Source of the DNA: Ignavibacteria bacterium UBA6906
GTDB taxonomy: Bacteria; Bacteroidota; Ignavibacteria; UBA10030; UBA6906
Assembly (NCBI GenBank): GCA_002451155.1
Contig: DKBG01000204.1
Span: 7,096 to 14,900 of the forward strand
Reading direction: 5' to 3'
Length of the DNA: 7,805 nt
In this document: piece after piece, positions 5,864-7,805 of the stretch
Layout of the letters: each line of letters starts with the position of its first letter
Position numbering within the stretch: position 1 is the first letter of the stretch
Program-made: the position numbers and the translations under genes
Notes under the pieces: generated by a model
Told to the model about the DNA's origin: nothing
Databases searched by the model: none
What the model saw: only the letters and a program-made list of their open reading frames with translations

Positions 5864-6715
5864 ATGATCCGGCAGATCTCTTTTGTGAAGGCATCGGGTG
5901 CAGGGAATGACTTCGTGATCATCGATAATCACGAGGGCCTGCTACAATGTGACTTTTCAAAACTTTCCCGGGCGTTGTGCGCTCCCCATATCGGTATCGG
6001 TGCCGACGGGCTCCTCGTGCTGGATCCTGCACTGGGATCTGATTTTAGGATGCAGTACTACAACGCGGACGGGTCTTCTGGCGGGATGTGCGGGAACGGC
6101 GGCAGGTGCATCGCCCGATATGCTCATCTCTCCGGGCTCACAGGAGTGGAAATGCGATTCGAGGCACTTGGCCACGTATACGAGGCTTCAATCCTCGGCT
6201 CAAAGGTGCGGCTCCGAATGAAAGACCCTTCGGGGTACCGGCCCGCCATGAAGTTGACGACCAACACTGAAGCACTAACGGCCAGCTTTATCGATACCGG
6301 CGCCCCACATGCTGTCATTTTCGTCGAGGACACGGGACAGATTGACGTCTCCCGGCTGGGTAGAGAGGTGCGTCACCATCGCTCATTCGCGCCGGGAGGC
6401 ACAAACGTCAACTTTGTCAAAGCTACCAGCCGGACTTCGATCGAATTGCGCACCTATGAGCGTGGCGTGGAAGCTGAGACTTTGGCTTGCGGAACCGGCT
6501 CTATTGCCGCAGCCCTTGTGTCGGCGCTCGAACGGGGAATAGACCTTCCTGTTCGCGTTCGGGTCAGGAGCGGCGAAGATCTCTTCGTTGACGCCAGGAA
6601 GAGCGAAGGTTCATATACAGATATTACACTTGAAGGAGGTGCGGATATCCTCTTTGCCGGTGTGGTAAAAATTGACGACATCGAATGTACAATTGCAGCA
6701 ATCAATTCCCTCTGA
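5864..6715 (+). CDS. dapF: Diaminopimelate epimerase
   Basis: Catalyses interconversion of LL- and meso-diaminopimelate, the penultimate step of the DAP lysine pathway and the source of meso-DAP for peptidoglycan. It is cytoplasmic and cofactor-free, using two cysteines as base and acid. The product is 283 residues, usual length for the family. Visible signatures are G12-A-G-N-D-F (residues 12-17), N-A-D-G-S then M75-C76-G-N-G-G-R-C (catalytic Cys76), the G-A-P-H segment at 146-149, G179-T-N-V-N-F, Y198-E-R-G-V-E and A208-C209-G-T-G (catalytic Cys209). Both DapF pseudo-repeats are intact, so the enzyme should be active. ATG 5864 gives the standard N-terminus (I-S-F-V-K-A-S-G-A-G-N-D); its Shine-Dalgarno sequence is poor. 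It follows the ssrA terminator by 62 bases and is followed closely, or overlapped, by the lipid kinase gene, so the two are likely cotranscribed. Confidence 0.96.
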   Translation: MIRQISFVKASGAGNDFVIIDNHEGLLQCDFSKLSRALCAPHIGIGADGLLVLDPALGSDFRMQYYNADGSSGGMCGNGGRCIARYAHLSGLTGVEMRFEALGHVYEASILGSKVRLRMKDPSGYRPAMKLTTNTEALTASFIDTGAPHAVIFVEDTGQIDVSRLGREVRHHRSFAPGGTNVNFVKATSRTSIELRTYERGVEAETLACGTGSIAAALVSALERGIDLPVRVRVRSGEDLFVDARKSEGSYTDITLEGGADILFAGVVKIDDIECTIAAINSL

Positions 6716-6738
6716 ATACCGCCACTCGCGAACCTACT

Positions 6739-7674
6739 GTGAACGACTTCACCTTTGTCCTGAACCCAGCCGCCGGAAAAGGCACAGGTGCGAAGCTCCT
6801 CGGGATTCTCGAGAAGATTCTGCACAGACGGGGGGTACGACACAGCATCGTCCTGACCGAACAACCCGGAGATGGGACGAGGCTTGCTCGAAAAGCGGAC
6901 TCGGATATCGTCGTCGCTGTGGGGGGCGATGGAACAATCAATGAGGTGGCAAACGGAATCTTCGGAACCGGCAAGATCCTTGGAGTTGTTCCGGCAGGTT
7001 CAGGGAACGATTTCATAAAGTCCGCGTCTATCCCTCAGGATCCCGCTGCAGCGATTGAGCTGGTATTGAGTGGAAAGCCGGCGACCATCGACGTCGGGAC
7101 AGTGTTGTGCTCTACGGATCCGCTTCCGGCGTTACTTCCTGATGATCTGGAAGGGCGCTGTTTTGTGAATGGAGTGGGCATTGGGTTTGACGCGGCGGTG
7201 GCCGTACGGACACGCCAGATCCGCTATCTGACCGGAATTCCGTTGTATCTCCTGGCTGTATTTCAGACACTTGGGCGGTACAAATCGCCGCTATTTGAAT
7301 TGAAGATTGACTCCAGGACGGAGGCACGAAAGCACCTCCTTGTGGCCGTAGGGAACGGACGATCTGCCGGGGGAGGATTTTTTCTGACACCAGACGCAAT
7401 TTTGGATGACGGACTCCTTGACGTCTGCCTGATAGATGACGTCTCAGTGCCGACGATTCTCAAGTTGCTCCCAAGGGTATTATGGGGTGGGCACAGGAAT
7501 GCAAAACAGGTTAACTTCAAGCGCTGTAAGTCAATAGACATCTTTTCTGCAGACAGATTCTACGTTCATGCCGACGGAGAGATTGTCGGGGACCGAGTCC
7601 GTTACGTCAGGATCGGGATTAAGGAGAAGGCGATTCCCGTGATCTCCAACTTCCATGTCAGTGCCCGAGTGTAG
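6739..7674 (+). CDS. Diacylglycerol/sphingosine-kinase-family lipid kinase (YegS/DgkB-like)
   Basis: The product is 311 residues from GTG 6739. Motifs of the DAGK catalytic family in order: F-V-L-N-P-A-A-G-K-G (residues 6-15, nucleotide-binding turn), V61-G-G-D-G-T-I-N-E-V (GGDGT signature), P85-A-G-S-G-N-D (substrate/ATP site), F142-V-N-G-V-G-I-G-F-D-A, L222-D-D-G-L-L-D and H277-A-D-G-E. The family phosphorylates diacylglycerol or related lipids with ATP. In bacteria these soluble proteins recycle diacylglycerol into phosphatidic acid or act on unidentified lipids. GTG 6739 is preferred because family members start just before the first strand leading to NPxxG. An in-frame ATG at 6685 would add 18 polar residues and overlap dapF by 31 bases. 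Neither start has a clear Shine-Dalgarno sequence, so the start is uncertain. The TAG stop is at 7672-7674. The gene may be translationally tied to dapF. Confidence 0.88.
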   Translation: MNDFTFVLNPAAGKGTGAKLLGILEKILHRRGVRHSIVLTEQPGDGTRLARKADSDIVVAVGGDGTINEVANGIFGTGKILGVVPAGSGNDFIKSASIPQDPAAAIELVLSGKPATIDVGTVLCSTDPLPALLPDDLEGRCFVNGVGIGFDAAVAVRTRQIRYLTGIPLYLLAVFQTLGRYKSPLFELKIDSRTEARKHLLVAVGNGRSAGGGFFLTPDAILDDGLLDVCLIDDVSVPTILKLLPRVLWGGHRNAKQVNFKRCKSIDIFSADRFYVHADGEIVGDRVRYVRIGIKEKAIPVISNFHVSARV

Positions 7675-7805
7675 GTAAATCTTCAGAGCTTAATCCATTA
7701 GGAGTCATCGACATGCCGTGGACGTCCAGGCGGCCCTGGATGCACAGGCTGTCATGGACGGTTAGGTTGCCGTGGATGCCTTGGCTGTCATGGATGCCAG
7801 GGCTG
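7658..7805 (-). CDS. Possible C-terminal tail of a hexapeptide-repeat protein (N-terminal part outside window)
   Basis: On the minus strand a frame is open from the right edge to TGA (complement of 7658-7660), 48 codons. The outer 30 residues follow a 6-residue rhythm of the form [small]-[I/V]-[H/Q]-[D/G]-x-[L/Q]: G-I-H-D-S-Q, G-I-H-G-N-L, T-V-H-D-S-L, C-I-Q-G-R-L, D-V-H-G-M-S. A polar tail ending in L-P-T-L-G-H follows. Alternating aliphatic residues every six positions resemble beta-helix/hexapeptide or bactofilin-like strands. Most codons in the repeat part end in C or G, as expected for coding DNA here. It would converge on the lipid kinase gene and overlap its end by 17 bases. No family can be named from this fragment, and it could be a non-coding minisatellite or the plus-strand ORF described separately. 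Confidence 0.4.
   Translation of the reverse strand, partial: SPGIHDSQGIHGNLTVHDSLCIQGRLDVHGMSMTPNGLSSEDLPTLGH
7700..7805 (+). other. Alternative plus-strand ORF across the repeat (RBS plus 31 open codons)
   Basis: AGGAG (7700-7704) stands 8 bases before ATG 7713, an optimal ribosome-binding arrangement. The frame stays open for 31 codons to the window edge, reading M-P-W-T-S and then hexapeptide units R-R-P-W-M-H, R-L-S-W-T-V, R-L-P-W-M-P and W-L-S-W-M-P. A Trp in every unit is unusual, and such Trp/Arg-rich readings are typical of the antisense of His/Asp/Gly-rich coding repeats, so I favour the minus-strand interpretation. The strong ribosome binding site keeps this alternative alive. Confidence 0.2.
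7728..7805. repeat. 18-bp imperfect tandem repeat at the right edge
   Basis: Starting at 7728 four consecutive 18-base units can be aligned: AGGCGGCCCTGGATGCAC, AGGCTGTCATGGACGGTT, AGGTTGCCGTGGATGCCT and TGGCTGTCATGGATGCCA, then GGGCTG at the edge. The core TGG-A(T/C)G and the alternating CTGTCA/TTGCCG recur in phase. The preceding ATGCCGTGGACGTCC looks like a degenerate further unit. The array is cut by the window end, so its length is unknown. The period is a multiple of three, consistent with coding. Confidence 0.75.

Noticed and set aside
5532..5932. Minus-strand ORFs across the tmRNA 3' half, with peptides such as MAGVEPASEE and WWRWRESNPRPKR.
   Set aside because: These are antisense translations of the tmRNA tRNA-like domain; this kind of peptide is a familiar false protein from tmRNA/tRNA loci. 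The ssrA call on the plus strand explains the region fully.

Overview
The window is 7.8 kb of chromosomal, housekeeping-type bacterial DNA of moderately high G+C. It holds seven protein genes, all on the + strand, one tmRNA gene and a repeat-bearing right edge. There is no sign of a phage, transposon or CRISPR array. The lineage cannot be fixed from the sequence alone. Diaminopimelate epimerase indicates a peptidoglycan or lysine pathway using meso-DAP. The tmRNA tag (ADYNYALAA) and the general gene style would fit a member of the FCB/Ignavibacteria-Chlorobi assemblage, but that is a low-confidence inference.

Left block (1-2375): the C-terminal half of a uroporphyrinogen-decarboxylase-fold protein is followed after 13 bases by an exported protein. 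That protein fuses a calcineurin-like metallophosphoesterase to a PQQ-type beta-propeller of about seven blades. It most likely starts at a TTG codon (519) with a good Shine-Dalgarno sequence and a signal peptide, not at the first in-frame ATG.

Middle block (2376-5312): a sigma70-like promoter (TTGATT-17-TATATT) precedes a compact three-gene operon. It encodes a YgfZ-type folate-binding Fe-S maintenance protein, an uncharacterised protein with an HTHHD motif and a probable C-terminal winged helix, and a LOG-family (TIGR00730-like) phosphoribohydrolase. The first two genes overlap by ATGA and the third starts 8 bases after the second.

RNA block (5313-5801): ssrA (tmRNA) with its own promoter (TTGCGT-17-TACATT), a one-piece architecture, an encoded CCA end, the G3-U alanine-identity pair in the acceptor stem and a strong intrinsic terminator.

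Right block (5802-7674): dapF, preceded by a 7-bp dyad that overlaps a possible -10 region, then a diacylglycerol/sphingosine-kinase-family lipid kinase. Past 7674 there is an 18-bp tandem repeat running off the edge. Read on the minus strand it looks like the C-terminal tail of a hexapeptide-repeat (beta-helix-like) protein converging on the kinase gene. Read on the plus strand it is a Trp-rich ORF with a good ribosome binding site. The minus reading is favoured but not proven.

No large novel system is evident. The best leads are the phosphoesterase-propeller fusion, the uncharacterised HTHHD protein in a YgfZ/LOG operon, the dapF dyad and the edge repeat.
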